Assembly (NCBI GenBank): GCA_965240325.2
Contig: OZ251236.1
Coordinates: 682,001 to 746,000, forward strand
Reading direction: 5' to 3'
Length of the DNA: 64,000 nucleotides
Origin: Rebecca billardiae RCC1528
Taxonomy: Eukaryota > Haptophyta
The notes beneath the pieces were generated by a model, which ran no database searches, was not told the origin of the DNA, and was given only the letters and a program-made list of their open reading frames with translations. Both the position numbers and the translations under genes were made by a program. Below, in pieces: positions 10,781-20,977 of this stretch. Numbering within the stretch: position 1 is the stretch's first letter; every line of letters begins with the position of its first letter.

Positions 10781-12158
10781 TCAAGACGCAGTTGAAGGGG
10801 CGGAAGGCGGCGCCGCTGATGCATTCACTGTTGGGCTGGCGCCGCGGCTGTCGTCGAAGAGCACGACGAGAGCCGTCACGTTATCCTTGCGCCGAGCGCT
10901 CGCCAGCCCAGCGAGCGCGACGCTCACGAGCTCAGCGCTCGCCTCCTCGGGCGAGCGCCCTCGGGCGGCGCGCGCGACCACGCGCACGGCCTGCTGGTTG
11001 GACATCACGTCCCACACCCCGTCGGAGGCGAGGACGAGCAGCTCGCACTCGTCGCCCAGGGGCACGGCCACAATCTCGGGCTCGGAGATCACGCCCACCT
11101 CGGAGGCGACCGAGTCGCCAAAGGAGCGCGAGACGGCGAGCCCGGGGCTCCACTCGCCACCCTTCCACACGCGCGCGGGGCCGCAGGGCTTGCCGCCCAG
11201 CTCAAAGGCGCACACGCGCCCGCCACTGGCCTCGATGCGCGCGCGCTCCGCCTCCGCCTCAGGCTTGTGGTCCACCGTGAGCGCGCGCGCGCGCAGAGCA
11301 CCGAGCTCGGCATCGTCCGCGCCCTGGTCGGCTGTGGCCTCCGCGCTCGCGCCGCCACCGGCTGGATCGCGGTAGCCCAGCACCGTGCGCGAGTCTCCAA
11401 GGCTGCGGCACAGCGGCACAGCGGCACGCGTGAGCGCGGGCAGGGCGGCGCGCGTGCCACTCAGCGGGGGCGAGCTGGGGCGGGCGCCGCGCACGCGAGC
11501 GCGGCGCACGCGCGCACTTGGCGACGTAGAGCGTGCGCCCGACGATGAGCGCGCAGGTCGCCGTGGCGCCGCTGAAGTCCGTCTTGAAGCCGTGCTCGCC
11601 GCTCGTCAGCTCGCGCTGCGTCGCGTCGAACGCGCGGAGCAGCGCGTTCCGTGGCGCGCTCGTGAGGTCCGGCTGAGATCGCAGGTGCTTGGGCAGCGAC
11701 TCCTGCACGTACATCGCGACCTTGCGCCCGTCGTCGCCATGACCGTCGAGCACGGCGGCGAACGAGACGCCGGGGCTCCCCGCGAACGTCTCCTCCAGGA
11801 TCCACCCGTCCTGGTTCTCTCGCCGCGCGCCGGCGTCCGAAGTCACCCCTAGGCGCGTGTGCAGCTTCCCGTCTTGCGCTGCGGCCGCGGCCTTGGAGCT
11901 CTCGACTGCGAGCATATTCTTGAGGTCGGCGGCGATCCCCGCAGCTTCGAGCTGGTCAAGGCTGAGCTGCCGGCTGTGCCTGAGCGTCTGCTCACCCGTC
12001 AGCCGCGCGGGCGAGCGAACAGAGTGGCCGCCGCCTCGCACAGGCGATTCGAGCATGTCGGATGCGCGAGATCTGTCGGGCGAGTGCAAGGACGGGGACG
12101 GGCGCTCCTTTGGGACGGCGAGCTCGGAAAGCCGATCCGACTCGTCGGATGCGGCCAT
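10781..12158 (-). CDS. PP2C-family (PPM) Ser/Thr protein phosphatase
   Basis: Metal-dependent phosphatase removing phosphate from Ser/Thr. Exons 12158-11518 and 11402-10781 join across a 115-bp intron (GTGCGC...CGCAG). The phase-2 join makes TLYVANLGDSRTVLGY, matching the conserved PP2C VGDSR motif. Total length is 420 residues: a Ser/Pro-rich N-terminal tail of about 85 residues, then a full catalytic domain. Metal-binding and signature motifs are present: RRENQDGW, AVLDGHGDDGR, GLAVSRSFGD, LASDGVWDVMSN and RRKDNVTALVVLF. The Asp residues of DGHG, ASDG and KDN, which bind Mn/Mg, are all present, so it should be active. The open frame extends upstream only from a TTG, so I place the start at the first ATG, 12158. 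No transmembrane segment or clear targeting signal is visible. The substrate is unknown. Confidence 0.95.
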
Positions 12159-13438
12159 GGCTGCGCCGCGCGCGTCCACCCGACGCGCTGGGACGCTGGC
12201 CGGCGGGGGTGTGGCGCCGGCCGCTGCCGTCAAGTATTTTCAGGGACTCCGGACCAGCAAGCGTTTCCAAGAAGGCAAGAATCGAAGCTGTTGGCTAGCA
12301 TCACGCGTCATCACCGCAGCCATCGTGCCTGGATCCCGACCTTGCTCTCCGTTCGGACGGGAACCCAACTGTGGGCTACGCAGCGCTCCGCCGGGCGACC
12401 GGGCCGCAATGGCAGCGGTCGTGCGGCCACAACTGCACACTGGCTGCGCGCAGAGCCTCGATGGAGGCCGTTTTGAACGTGCGCGGGCGGGCCCTGGGCT
12501 CTCCGCGCCGGCTGCGGGGCCGCGGCGCGCGGTCGGTACGCGGCCGCATGCCAGATCTGCCTGACGGCCGATGGTCCGACTGGTCAGCCCCCAGCACGTT
12601 TGCCAGCGGCGAACGCCAGCCGACCAGCGACCCCGCGCCCGGCCATTTCTCGTCGATTTGACGATCAGCGACCACTCAGACCTGGCGCAGTCAGGAAAAA
12701 GCTATGGGACCGCCGCCAATGCGGCCCACAGTGCCGAGGCCGCACGACCAACCACCCGGCGCCCTGGCCCACACTTCCGCTCACGTGAGGATCTGCGCCC
12801 TGACCACTGCAGAGCAAGTGCGGCGATCACCGGGCAATGGTGACTGCGTAGTGGAGAGGTGCACGCGCCTTCGTCCCTTGCGCCCCCACCAGCTCACTCC
12901 CTGAATCGAATCAGCCCGTGCCACCCGGCCCGGGTCCGCGACACCCAACGACACTGTTCAGTCCAAGCGAGAGGCACGAGCCAAGGTCAATCGTTGAGTG
13001 CACGGGTTTCACGAAAGCACTGCTCAAGACAACAGAGCTGGGGGATGGCTCGTCGACCAGGACGACGGCACGAGCCCACGCTCTCAAGATGCTGAGCTCC
13101 CGGAGGCGAGAAGGCTCGCGCGCGGCGCCATCGCCCGACAAGTACCTTACCAAGCCGGCAAACCGGTTGGCGCGTGCGGTGCGGTCCTATGGGGGTAACG
13201 CGTGGCCGTGATATATGTGCTGACTAAATCGCGCAGCATCATCAGTACTCACTAACTAGTAGTAACTCCTACTATAACGACGTAGTATTATTAGCAGACC
13301 TCGATGTCGCCGTCGCTCCAGCAGCTCTGAGTCACTGAGCTCACACCGTACTCCGTCTAGAGTAAGAGTCCTCCGGCATCGCCATCTAAGAGACCGTCAA
13401 GCTGGTAAGACGAGAATTTGAGATTTGACAGCCCTGCC
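12159..13438. other. Intergenic region upstream of PP2C, no gene recognised
   Basis: Contains the PP2C promoter side (from 12159) and the 3' flank of the EsV-1-7 gene. Frames at 12371-12661, 12571-12843 and 12911-13211 lack domain features. No repeats longer than short runs were seen. Confidence 0.45.
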
Positions 13439-14995
13439 TTACGGCGCCCTGGCCGTCCTGACGACGACGCAGCTGTGCTGCTGCTCAGGCCCGCTCCCCC
13501 CGGTCACCCGCCTGGCCATCACCACGGGTCGTACACACGACGGCGTCGAGGCGACGCTGGCTGTGACCAGCTGCGGCAGCTGCGATGATCGCGGCCGCCG
13601 CGCTGCCACAACGTCCGGAGCAGTGGCTGTGCTGCTGGCGCGCTTCCGCTGTCGCTTGGCGGCGCTCGTCACTTCGTTGGGGCTCTTCATGTCTTGCTGC
13701 AGCCCGCGCTTGTGCCGACCTGAACTCCGATGCCTCTTCATGCCGGCCAGCTTGTGCGCAGCGCAACGGCTGGCGCGCGCGTCGCCCGGCATGCCGAATG
13801 AAGGCCCCGTGGTGCAGCCCGTGTGATCGCACTTGCGGCTCTTCAGGTCGACCATGCCGGTCAGCTTGTGCGCAGCGCACCGGCTCGCGCGCGCGTCACC
13901 CGGCATGCCAAATGAAGGCTCCTTGGTGCAGCCCGTGTGATCGCACTTGCGGCTCTTCAAGTCGACCATGCCGGCCAGCTTGTGCGCAGCGCACCGGCTG
14001 GCACGCATGTCGCCCGGCATGCCGAAGTGAGGCCGCGTGGTGCAGCCAATGTGATCGCACTTGCGGCTCTTCAGGTCGACCATGCCGGTCAGCTTGTGCG
14101 CAGCGCACCGGCTCGCGCGCGCGTCACCCGGCATGCCAAATGAAGGCTCCTTGGTGCAGCCCGTGTGATCGCACTTGCGGCTCTTCAGGTCGACCATGCC
14201 GGCCAGCTTGTGCGCAGCGCACCGGCTGGCACGCATGTCGCCCGGCATGCCGAAGTGAGGCCGCGTGGTGCAGCCAATGTGATCGCACTTGGGGTGCTTC
14301 AGGTCGACCATGCCGGCCAGCTTGTGCGCAGCGCACCGGCTGGCACGCATGTCGCCCGGCATGCCGTAGGAAGGCTGCGTGGTGCAGCCCGTGTGATCGC
14401 ACTTGCGGCTCTTCAGGTCGACCATGCCGGCCAGCTTGTGCGCAGCGCACCGGCTCGCGCGCGCGTCACCCGGCATGCCGAAGTGAGGCTCCTTGGTGCA
14501 GCCCGTGTGATCGCACTTGCGGTTCGTAACGTTGACCATGCCAGCCAGCTTGTGCGCAGCGCACCGGCTGGCGCGCGTGTCGCCTGCCATACCGAAGTGA
14601 GGCTGCGTGGTGCAGCCCGTGTGATCGCACTCAGGGTGCTTCAGGTCGACCATGCCGGCCAGCATGTGCGCAGCGCACCGGCTGGCGCGCGCGTCTCCCG
14701 GCATGCCGTAGTAAGGCTGCGTGGTGCAGCCCGTGTGATCGCACTTGGGGTGCTTCAGGTCGACCATGCCGGCCAGCTTGTGCACAGCGCACCGGCTGGT
14801 GCGCGCGTCACCCGCCATGCCGAATGAAGGCCGCGTGGTGCAGCCCGTGTGATCGCACTTGGGGTGCTTCAGGTCGACCATGCCGGCCAGCTTGTGCGCA
14901 GCGCACCGGCTGGCACGCGCGTCGCCCGGCATGCCGTAGGAAGGCTGCGTGGTGCAGCCCGTGTGATCGCACTTGCGGCTCTTCAGGCTGACCAT
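13439..14995 (-). CDS. EsV-1-7 repeat protein (11 tandem Cys/His motifs)
   Basis: The protein carries 11 consecutive 38-residue units, each C-x4-C-x16-C-x2-H-x12, which is exactly the EsV-1-7 motif, presumed to bind zinc. A typical unit begins KCDHTGCTTQPSYGMPGD. The family was named from an Ectocarpus virus gene and includes the brown-algal developmental regulator IMMEDIATE UPRIGHT; it is scattered among stramenopiles, other algae and large DNA viruses. Molecular function is unknown. After the array comes a basic, Ser/Arg-rich tail of about 95 residues (KRHRSSGRHKRG, AAKRQRKRASS) that could hold a nuclear localisation signal. The ATG at 14995 gives 518 residues but is uncertain. The frame stays open upstream, reading AKLAGM like the end of another unit, and a pyrimidine-CAG acceptor-like site precedes it, so an upstream exon is possible. 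An in-frame ATG also lies at 15295. Confidence 0.85.
   Translation of the reverse strand: MVSLKSRKCDHTGCTTQPSYGMPGDARASRCAAHKLAGMVDLKHPKCDHTGCTTRPSFGMAGDARTSRCAVHKLAGMVDLKHPKCDHTGCTTQPYYGMPGDARASRCAAHMLAGMVDLKHPECDHTGCTTQPHFGMAGDTRASRCAAHKLAGMVNVTNRKCDHTGCTKEPHFGMPGDARASRCAAHKLAGMVDLKSRKCDHTGCTTQPSYGMPGDMRASRCAAHKLAGMVDLKHPKCDHIGCTTRPHFGMPGDMRASRCAAHKLAGMVDLKSRKCDHTGCTKEPSFGMPGDARASRCAAHKLTGMVDLKSRKCDHIGCTTRPHFGMPGDMRASRCAAHKLAGMVDLKSRKCDHTGCTKEPSFGMPGDARASRCAAHKLTGMVDLKSRKCDHTGCTTGPSFGMPGDARASRCAAHKLAGMKRHRSSGRHKRGLQQDMKSPNEVTSAAKRQRKRASSTATAPDVVAARRPRSSQLPQLVTASVASTPSCVRPVVMARRVTGGSGPEQQHSCVVVRTARAP
13721..14974 (-). repeat. Tandem 114-bp repeat encoding EsV-1-7 units
   Basis: Eleven head-to-tail units in exact 114-bp register, unit 1 beginning at 14974 and unit 11 at 13834. 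Unit 7 equals unit 9 and unit 8 equals unit 10 at protein level, showing a recent two-unit (228-bp) duplication. The final unit diverges after KLAGM. Confidence 0.95.
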
Positions 14996-15085
14996 GCCGG
15001 CCAGCTTGGCTGGGAAGGCGACCACGACCCTGGTCGCGCCCGCCGTCGCGCGCGCCTCGAGTTGACGAGTCGGTCCAGCCGATCC

Positions 15086-15156
15086 CGAAGCAGCCAACCG
15101 TGTGGCTCGTTGCCCGCCAGCCGGAGCGGGCACAAGCCACACGGTTGGCTGCTTCG
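15086..15156. repeat. Strong hairpin in the leader region between EsV-1-7 and FAM185A-like genes
   Basis: Arms 15086-15107 and 15135-15156 are a perfect 22-bp inverted repeat. A second, inner 7-bp stem (TGCCCGC/GCGGGCA) lies within the loop. It sits in the short interval between the divergent genes. Confidence 0.93.
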
Positions 15157-15293
15157 ACCAATCACCGCCCAGCGCCACTCGGGTGGGTAATCTACTATTA
15201 TGGGCGCGCGAGCACTCAACTTGCGGTTGGACGTCGGTCGCGCCGCTCGCGCCGCCGCCCGCTCCGACCGCTCGCCGTGGTTCGCCTCCCGCC

Positions 15294-16436
15294 ATGAACA
15301 GCTTGCGGTTCTCCGTCCGCCGCCTGTACGCGGCGACGCGCGTCGCGACGAAGCCGAGCGGCACCATGCGCATCCGTGGCGGCCACCGTGGCGGCGATGT
15401 GCGCATCTCCGCGAACATGGAGTCGGACATTGCGACGGTGCTCGCGTCGCGCGCGGGGACGCCTCTCGACCTGTCGGCTGCGGCGAGCATCACGCCGCCG
15501 GAGGGCGGGGCCGACATCGAGCTGTGCGACACGGACGGCGCCGACTTCGACATCGGCGTGCCCGCGAGCTTCAACATCGACGTGGCGCGCAGCGGCCGCC
15601 GCTCGAACGTGGCGATCGGCGGCTGGATCGAGGGAGACCTGACCGTGCGCGCGGACGGCGGCGGCGACGTGTCGGTGGAGACTGTGCGCGGCAAGGCGAC
15701 GACGCTCTCGACCAAGCATGGCTCGATCAACGTCGAGCTCATCGACGGCGACGCCGACCTGTACACCGCGCACGGCGACATTGACATCAAGAAGACGCAG
15801 GGCCGCGTGCTGAGCGCCGAGGCGAAGGGCGGCGGCGGCATCACTGGCAAGGCGCTGTACTGCGACGAGGCGAACATCAGCGCGGGGACGCGCGGGGTGA
15901 ACCTGCAGTTCCTCACCGCGAAGAAGGCCCTGGTCGAGTGCTCCGACGGCGGCGACATCCGCATCGGCTCCGTCGACGGCTTCCTGCACGCGCGCGCGAC
16001 CGACGGCGGCGCCATCCAGGTGCAGCTGACAAACATGGCGCGCGGCATCGAGCTCGAGGCGGACGGGGACATCGACCTGCTCGTGCCCGTGCACCTGCGC
16101 TTCGACGCGCGCGCGCGCGCGCCGCGGATCGAGATCGACGACGCCTTCGCCGCGAGCGTCGCCTCGGACAAGATGCACGGCGAGGGCGAGCGCGAGGTGC
16201 TGCTCAAGGGACTCGTGCCCACGCAGGCGGAAGTCTCGTCCGGCTCAGACCCGGAGCGCGCGCCCAAGGCCGTGCGGCTGAGGCGCCGCAACTCGGACCC
16301 GGACGGCGAGGACCAGGAGCTCGCGTCCGCCGGCGAGGGGCCGAAGATCGAGGCCATCTCGACCGGCGGCACCGTGCGCATCATCCAGCGCAGCTGGGTG
16401 CAGGGTGTGCTCGCTTCACACGGCTCGATGCAGTGA
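15294..16436 (+). CDS. FAM185A-like protein, probably mitochondrial
   Basis: A 380-residue single-exon protein. The N-terminus MNSLRFSVRRLYAATRVATK is a good mitochondrial presequence. The body consists of short beta-strand repeats rich in Gly, Asp, Ile and Val (for example GGDVSVETVRGKATTLSTK, GSINVELIDGDADLYTAHGD, GDIDIKKTQGRV), the pattern of DUF4097/adhesin-like beta-solenoid domains found in FAM185A. The C-terminal 80 residues contain a charged linker (LRRRNSDPDGEDQ) and a final conserved-looking segment, ISTGGTVRIIQRSWVQGVL. FAM185A is poorly characterised and no biochemical role should be inferred. The start at 15294 is the first ATG and gives the presequence. A long minus-strand frame overlaps the whole gene but lacks domains and is treated as a shadow. 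Confidence 0.75.
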   Translation: MNSLRFSVRRLYAATRVATKPSGTMRIRGGHRGGDVRISANMESDIATVLASRAGTPLDLSAAASITPPEGGADIELCDTDGADFDIGVPASFNIDVARSGRRSNVAIGGWIEGDLTVRADGGGDVSVETVRGKATTLSTKHGSINVELIDGDADLYTAHGDIDIKKTQGRVLSAEAKGGGGITGKALYCDEANISAGTRGVNLQFLTAKKALVECSDGGDIRIGSVDGFLHARATDGGAIQVQLTNMARGIELEADGDIDLLVPVHLRFDARARAPRIEIDDAFAASVASDKMHGEGEREVLLKGLVPTQAEVSSGSDPERAPKAVRLRRRNSDPDGEDQELASAGEGPKIEAISTGGTVRIIQRSWVQGVLASHGSMQ

Positions 16437-17137
16437 GCCGGGCTGGCGCGGGGGGCGGCCGCGGCCACGCGCCGCCCAGCACGCTGCATCGGGTGGCATG
16501 CAGCCATCGGACGAGGCCGCTTGGCCTGTGCCGCAGAGCCCTGGCGGCAGCGGCGGGCGAGGCGAGGGGCCTTGACCGCGCCACGCCGTGGCCCCTAGGG
16601 GGCCGCGGCGGCTCGGGCTGCTTTGGGACGCGACCAACGCCCTTGTCGTCGGTCTTTGCCGTCGCCGAGGGCAGCACCGCGACGAGCCTGCGGGCTGTGG
16701 GACGGGGAGGCGTCGTATCGGCGTCTATCGCTGCCGCGTCGCGCGGGGTCTGGCCGGTCCTGCAGGCACCACCGCCGGAGCCTGGACGGTGATTGATGTT
16801 GCGCCTCGCCCGTCCAGGCGACCGTTGGTCCGTTGGCGAAATGCGCGGACTCCGGTCGGTTTCAAGTACGACGGTCCGTCGGACTCTGTTACAGTGCTCT
16901 GTCTCTGCCTTTGATGGTGAGTCTCATCAGTACGTCGTAATATTATCGTCATCACTACATCAGACTCCGAGATCGGGCCGGACCCGGTGACTCTACTCGC
17001 CTCACTCCTCAGGCTACTGCCTACTGTCTTATGGCACTCTATCTGAAATCAATCACGGTACTCAGTCCGAGCCGTCCGACTGACTCACGGTCCGACGGTC
17101 ACGGGTCCCGGGTCCGAGGGCACCGAAGTGCCAGCCT

Positions 17138-17175
17138 TGCTCGGAGCACGGCAGCTGACTGCCGTGCTCCGAGCA
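17138..17175. repeat. Perfect 17-bp inverted repeat, 4-nt loop
   Basis: Arms 17138-17154 and 17159-17175 are exact reverse complements around CTGA. A stable stem would form in RNA or single-stranded DNA. No oligo-T tract or coding context suggests a function. Confidence 0.95.
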
Positions 17176-17605
17176 GCTCACCCGCCTGGCGGCTGGCGGC
17201 CCCGGCCCCGGGACGACACGGGCTGTCATCGCTTCGGGTGGAACCGTTACCGGCACTCGTGGCCGTGCGCAGCAGCAGACTCTGCCGCCGCGCCGAGCCA
17301 GTACTCAGCAGTACGCTGTACGGCCAGTGCGACGGCCCGGCCCCGAGGCGCACCGGCGTGACCCGGCGGGCGCCGCGCAGCCGGCTGCTAACGCTAGGCG
17401 GCCGGACCGGGCGGTGAATATAACTCCGCTGCGCTGCAGCGCTCGGCTCATGCATTCATCAGTCGTCAGTCAAGTCATGCCAACTCAATTGCAATAACTG
17501 AGCTGCTCGGGCCGACTATCGCCCGTAGTGCCCTGCTGAGTGCTGCTGGGCCTGGGGGTCCTGCCGCGCAGCGGCCGAGTACGGAGTAGTTAGATGATAT
17601 CAATA

Positions 17606-17724
<119 letters not shown>

Positions 17725-18258
17725 GCTCTAGCAGCTGCTTCCGCTTGACGCTGATGTGTGAGATTACTAGTGATCGGCAGTTCGTGACGAGACTGAGTGC
17801 TGGACTCAGTGCTGCACTCTTCAATGTTCATGAAGAGTCCAGCACGACAGCACGTCGCCACGAGTCACGACACAGTATATAGTATTAACGACAGCAAATA
17901 GTAGCAGCAACAATCCGAACATTTGTCGATTTGACGACGCGCTGCACGGCGCGGGGCGGGCCCCGCGCCAGGCGCTGACCGAGTGACCGGCCGCTGCCGC
18001 TAGGGCGGCAGGGCAGGCGGGCCCCCCGGCAGGGCGGCACCAGCGCGGCGAGCCCGCGTGGAGCCATCGCGACCCGCGCGGGGAGTGAGTCAGTGAGCTC
18101 GAGTGACGGCTGATGCCGTCAGTGGCGTGGCGCCACTGCCATGCAGGATGCAGGCTAACGGGATGCGAGCCGCGCGAGAGCCGACGCCACCACGATGCGA
18201 GCCCTCTCGAGGCAGCTCCGATGCACCCAGCCGCAGATCCGCTGCCGTTGAAGCAGGA

Positions 18259-19119
18259 TCACACACGCGGCAGCCGACATGCGTCGCGTACATGCCCCGC
18301 GAGAGCCGCAATCGCCACCCCCAAATCGCTGCTGCTACTGCGGCTGCCGGTATCGCCGCTGCCACCACCTGGCTGACGAGCAGTAGACTGCGCGGATGCG
18401 GGCGCATCGCGCGTGCACGCGGCGTGTACCTCCTCGAGCCAGTCGCGGTACATTCCCCTGCGCATCGGGTCGGCATCGCACAGCGCCTCCAGAAGTGCAG
18501 CCGACGCGCCGCGCTCGGCACGCGAGTCGGAGTGTGCAGGTGGCCTCAGCATGTAGCGCGCCACGTGTGCCAGCTCCGGGTGCGCTTCGACGAAGCGAGC
18601 GCACTGCCACACCTCGGCGGCTGTGCAGGCTTCCACGCGGTGCAGGGCGTCGAGGAGCTGCCGGTGGTAGCTCCATCGGCTCTCGCTGTGCCCCTGCCGC
18701 CAGTGACCGCGCCACAAAAGCTCGAGCTCGTGGCGGACAGCGCGCTCAGCCTCATCCGCGGGCAGCGTGCGCAGCCCCGCCTGGAATGCGACCGCGCGCA
18801 GGTGCCAGTACCCACCATTATCCGAGTCGACCCACGTGCTTGGCTCGCCAACGAGGTGCGTCGGCCACGCGCCGCCGTTCCCGCGCGCATGTTCGAGCAC
18901 GAGCTTGAGCAGCCAATGCCACGCAAACATGTGTCGTCTGTCTGCGGCGAGCGCGCGCGATATGAGCTGCGCAGCCTCAGATTCCGAGCTCACACGGGAC
19001 GCGAGCGCGCGCCAATACGCTGCGTCCTTCACCGACTCCACGCTGGGCTCGTGGGCGCCGGGCGCGTGGGCACCATGCTGGGTGCCCAGCGCGCACGCCG
19101 CGACCAGGACGGCCGCCAT
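18259..19119 (-). CDS. Putative secreted protein with weak PPTA-like helical repeats
   Basis: A 286-residue frame starting at the ATG at 19119. The N-terminus MAAVLVAACALGTQHGAHA looks like a cleavable signal peptide. The body is helical, with spaced Trp/His/Arg segments: AYWRALASRV, HMFAWHWLLKLVLEHA, GYWHLRAVAFQAG and RWSYHRQLLDALHR. This vaguely resembles the W-x-x-R signatures of protein prenyltransferase alpha-subunit repeats, but spacing is irregular and a prenyltransferase subunit should not carry a signal peptide, so the family call is weak. The C-terminal 40 residues are Ser/Gly-rich. The frame remains open upstream to 19971, but that part is antisense to the DnaJ gene. It is divergent from DnaJ with 129 bp between starts. 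Existence as a gene is likelier than the domain assignment. Confidence 0.4.
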   Translation of the reverse strand: MAAVLVAACALGTQHGAHAPGAHEPSVESVKDAAYWRALASRVSSESEAAQLISRALAADRRHMFAWHWLLKLVLEHARGNGGAWPTHLVGEPSTWVDSDNGGYWHLRAVAFQAGLRTLPADEAERAVRHELELLWRGHWRQGHSESRWSYHRQLLDALHRVEACTAAEVWQCARFVEAHPELAHVARYMLRPPAHSDSRAERGASAALLEALCDADPMRRGMYRDWLEEVHAACTRDAPASAQSTARQPGGGSGDTGSRSSSSDLGVAIAALAGHVRDACRLPRV

Positions 19120-19248
19120 TGATGGCGGGCAGTGGCAAACGAACGACGACTGCTCAAAAGAGCCGGACTGCTGCGGTGGCCCACGTCGAACAGTGCCACG
19201 GGCAGGTCGCACCGGCGGTCCACGGTTCGTCCCGCATCGGCGACGACG
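19120..19248. promoter_or_regulatory. Short divergent promoter region between the PPTA-like gene and DnaJ
   Basis: 129 bp separate the chosen starts of the two divergent genes. No TATA box is apparent. The DnaJ frame is also open through this stretch, from an ATG at 19132, so if that ATG were used the intergenic space would shrink to 12 bp. Confidence 0.4.
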
Positions 19249-20676
19249 ATGCGTCGTCGCAGCAGGCACTTGCTGCTGCTCGGCCTCGCGCTCCTCGTGG
19301 GGGTCGCGCGGGGCTTCGACTCCATCTTCGGCAACTTCTTCGCTGGCGGTGGCATGCCGGGCGGCGATGGGGGTGCGGGCGCAGGCAAGCACACGGAGTA
19401 CTACGACGCGCTCGGAGTCAAGCCCGATGCGACCGAAGCGCAGCTGCGCAAGGCGTACCGCAAGCTGGCGCTGAAGCACCACCCCGACAAAGGGGGCGAC
19501 CCGGACAAGTTCAAAGAGATCAACGAGGCCTTCACCGTGCTCTCCGACAAGGAGAAGCGCCGTGCGTACGATCGGTTTGGCAAGGAGGCCGTGAACAATG
19601 GCGGCGCAGGGCCGTCCTCTGCGGAGGATCTCTTCTCGATGTTCTTCGGCGCGGGCGCGCCCGGGCAGCGTCGGGGCGAGCCCGTGGCGCAGGACACTGT
19701 CGTGGCGATCGACGTGCCCCTCGAGGAGCTCTACCTCGGCAAAGAGAAGAAGCTGCGCGTGCGGCGCGCGAGGGTGTGCGCGGATTGCAAGGGCGCGGGC
19801 GGGCGCGACGGCACGCGCGGCCGCACGTGCGACGCGTGCGGCGGCTCCGGCGTCGTGGTGCGGCTGCACCGGCTCGGCGCGGGCATGGTGCAGCAGGTGC
19901 GCATGCACTGCCCGCAGTGCGAGGGCAGCGGGCGCGTCCTCGCCGCCTCCGACCGCTGCCCCAAGTGCCACGGCAAGAAGGTGGTCGCCGAGACCGCCTC
20001 AGTCACGCTCACGGTCGAGCCCGGCATGCGCGCCGGCGAGCAAATCGTGCTCGAGGGCATGGGCGACGAGGAGCCGGGCGCGCGCGCGGGCGACCTGGTG
20101 GTGATGCTGCGCGAGCGCGCGCACGCGTACTACCGCCGGCAGGACGCCCACCTCGTCTGCAGCCTCACCGTCTCGCTGCTCGAGGCGATCAGCGGCTTCA
20201 CGCGCCCGATCGATAGGCTCGACGGCCGGCGGCTGTTTCTGCGCGTGCCACGCGGCCAGGTGACGAGGCCGGGCTCGATCAAGCGCGTGCGCGGGGAGGG
20301 GATGCCGGTGCGCGGACGGCCGGACGTGCACGGCGATCTGTTCGTGCGCATGCAGGTGGACCTCCCCGCGCCGCAGGTGCTGGGCGAGGAGCGGCTGCGA
20401 AAGCTCGAGGCGCTGCTCGCGGACGTCGGCCCCAGCGCCGCGGCCGACGCCCAGCCTGGCGCGGCAGGCACATCGCGCAGGAGAAGGTCGAGCGCCGCGG
20501 CCCCATCCCCGACGGAGGACGACATTGTGAAGGACCTGGTGGACTTCAGCATCGATGGAGGCCCGGCGAGCTCCGATGCGGACGCAGCAGACTCCGTCAG
20601 AATGGGCGACGACGACGACCGCCGGACGACGGAAAATGACGACGACGACGATGCTGACAATGACGAGTCTTTTTAA
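19249..20676 (+). CDS. Type I (class A) DnaJ/Hsp40 co-chaperone with signal peptide
   Basis: J-protein that stimulates Hsp70 ATPase and delivers unfolded clients. The ATG at 19249 gives 475 residues beginning [22 protein letters not shown], a clear ER signal peptide; an in-frame ATG at 19132 would bury it internally. The J domain follows ([20 protein letters not shown]) with the essential HPD in KHHPDKGGD near residue 78. Four zinc-finger repeats follow: [24 protein letters not shown] and CPKCHGKK, the last lacking the final glycine. Two beta-sandwich client-binding domains come next, including [20 protein letters not shown] and [12 protein letters not shown]. The C-terminus is an Asp-rich tail ending DNDESF, with no KDEL-type retrieval signal. 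It resembles the luminal class A J-proteins (Scj1/ERdj3 role), by inference from the signal peptide and domain order. Confidence 0.94.
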   Translation: MRRRSRHLLLLGLALLVGVARGFDSIFGNFFAGGGMPGGDGGAGAGKHTEYYDALGVKPDATEAQLRKAYRKLALKHHPDKGGDPDKFKEINEAFTVLSDKEKRRAYDRFGKEAVNNGGAGPSSAEDLFSMFFGAGAPGQRRGEPVAQDTVVAIDVPLEELYLGKEKKLRVRRARVCADCKGAGGRDGTRGRTCDACGGSGVVVRLHRLGAGMVQQVRMHCPQCEGSGRVLAASDRCPKCHGKKVVAETASVTLTVEPGMRAGEQIVLEGMGDEEPGARAGDLVVMLRERAHAYYRRQDAHLVCSLTVSLLEAISGFTRPIDRLDGRRLFLRVPRGQVTRPGSIKRVRGEGMPVRGRPDVHGDLFVRMQVDLPAPQVLGEERLRKLEALLADVGPSAAADAQPGAAGTSRRRRSSAAAPSPTEDDIVKDLVDFSIDGGPASSDADAADSVRMGDDDDRRTTENDDDDDADNDESF

Positions 20677-20977
20677 AAATACATATAGCAGTATAAATTA
20701 ACGACGTGGTATGCAACGGGCAGGCGTCAGAGTCAGCAAGCTGTAGCAGCAGATCGAGCAGCAGAGACAAACACCAGGATCAGCGCTCCTCGCCGTCGTC
20801 CCCCCCCTCATAGTCGCCCATCACTCCATCGCCGAGCGGAAGCTCGACGCACCGTCTGGCGTCGACGCGCACGCGCCACCGCGGTGGTCGCGGTGCCACG
20901 CGTCGTCAGCCGTATAAATGCGCGCGATGGTGTTTTTGCAGCAAAAATACGGACGACGTACGGTGCCTTCGCTCATC
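20677..20977. other. Intergenic region and leader of the Sel1/MYND gene
   Basis: Contains the DnaJ 3' flank (A/T-rich just after the stop) and the Sel1/MYND core promoter. No gene recognised. Confidence 0.5.
20913..20918 (+). promoter_or_regulatory. TATA box of the Sel1/MYND gene
   Basis: TATAAA at 20913-20918, 65 bp before the chosen ATG. The first in-frame ATG (20918) overlaps this box, so it should lie upstream of the transcription start. That is why the start at 20978 is preferred. Confidence 0.6.

Noticed and set aside
13721-14974. EsV-1-7 repeats as evidence of an integrated virus
   Set aside because: The motif is named from a virus but is widespread in algal nuclear genomes; no capsid, polymerase or other viral gene lies nearby.
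15300-16507. Minus-strand frame running unbroken from the EsV-1-7 gene across the FAM185A-like gene, suggesting a 1022-residue protein
   Set aside because: The upstream part is exactly antisense to a plus-strand gene with presequence and beta-repeat features, and has no motif of its own; it is a shadow frame.
20918-20977. Start of the Sel1/MYND protein at 20918
   Set aside because: The ATG overlaps a TATA box, so it should lie upstream of the transcript start.
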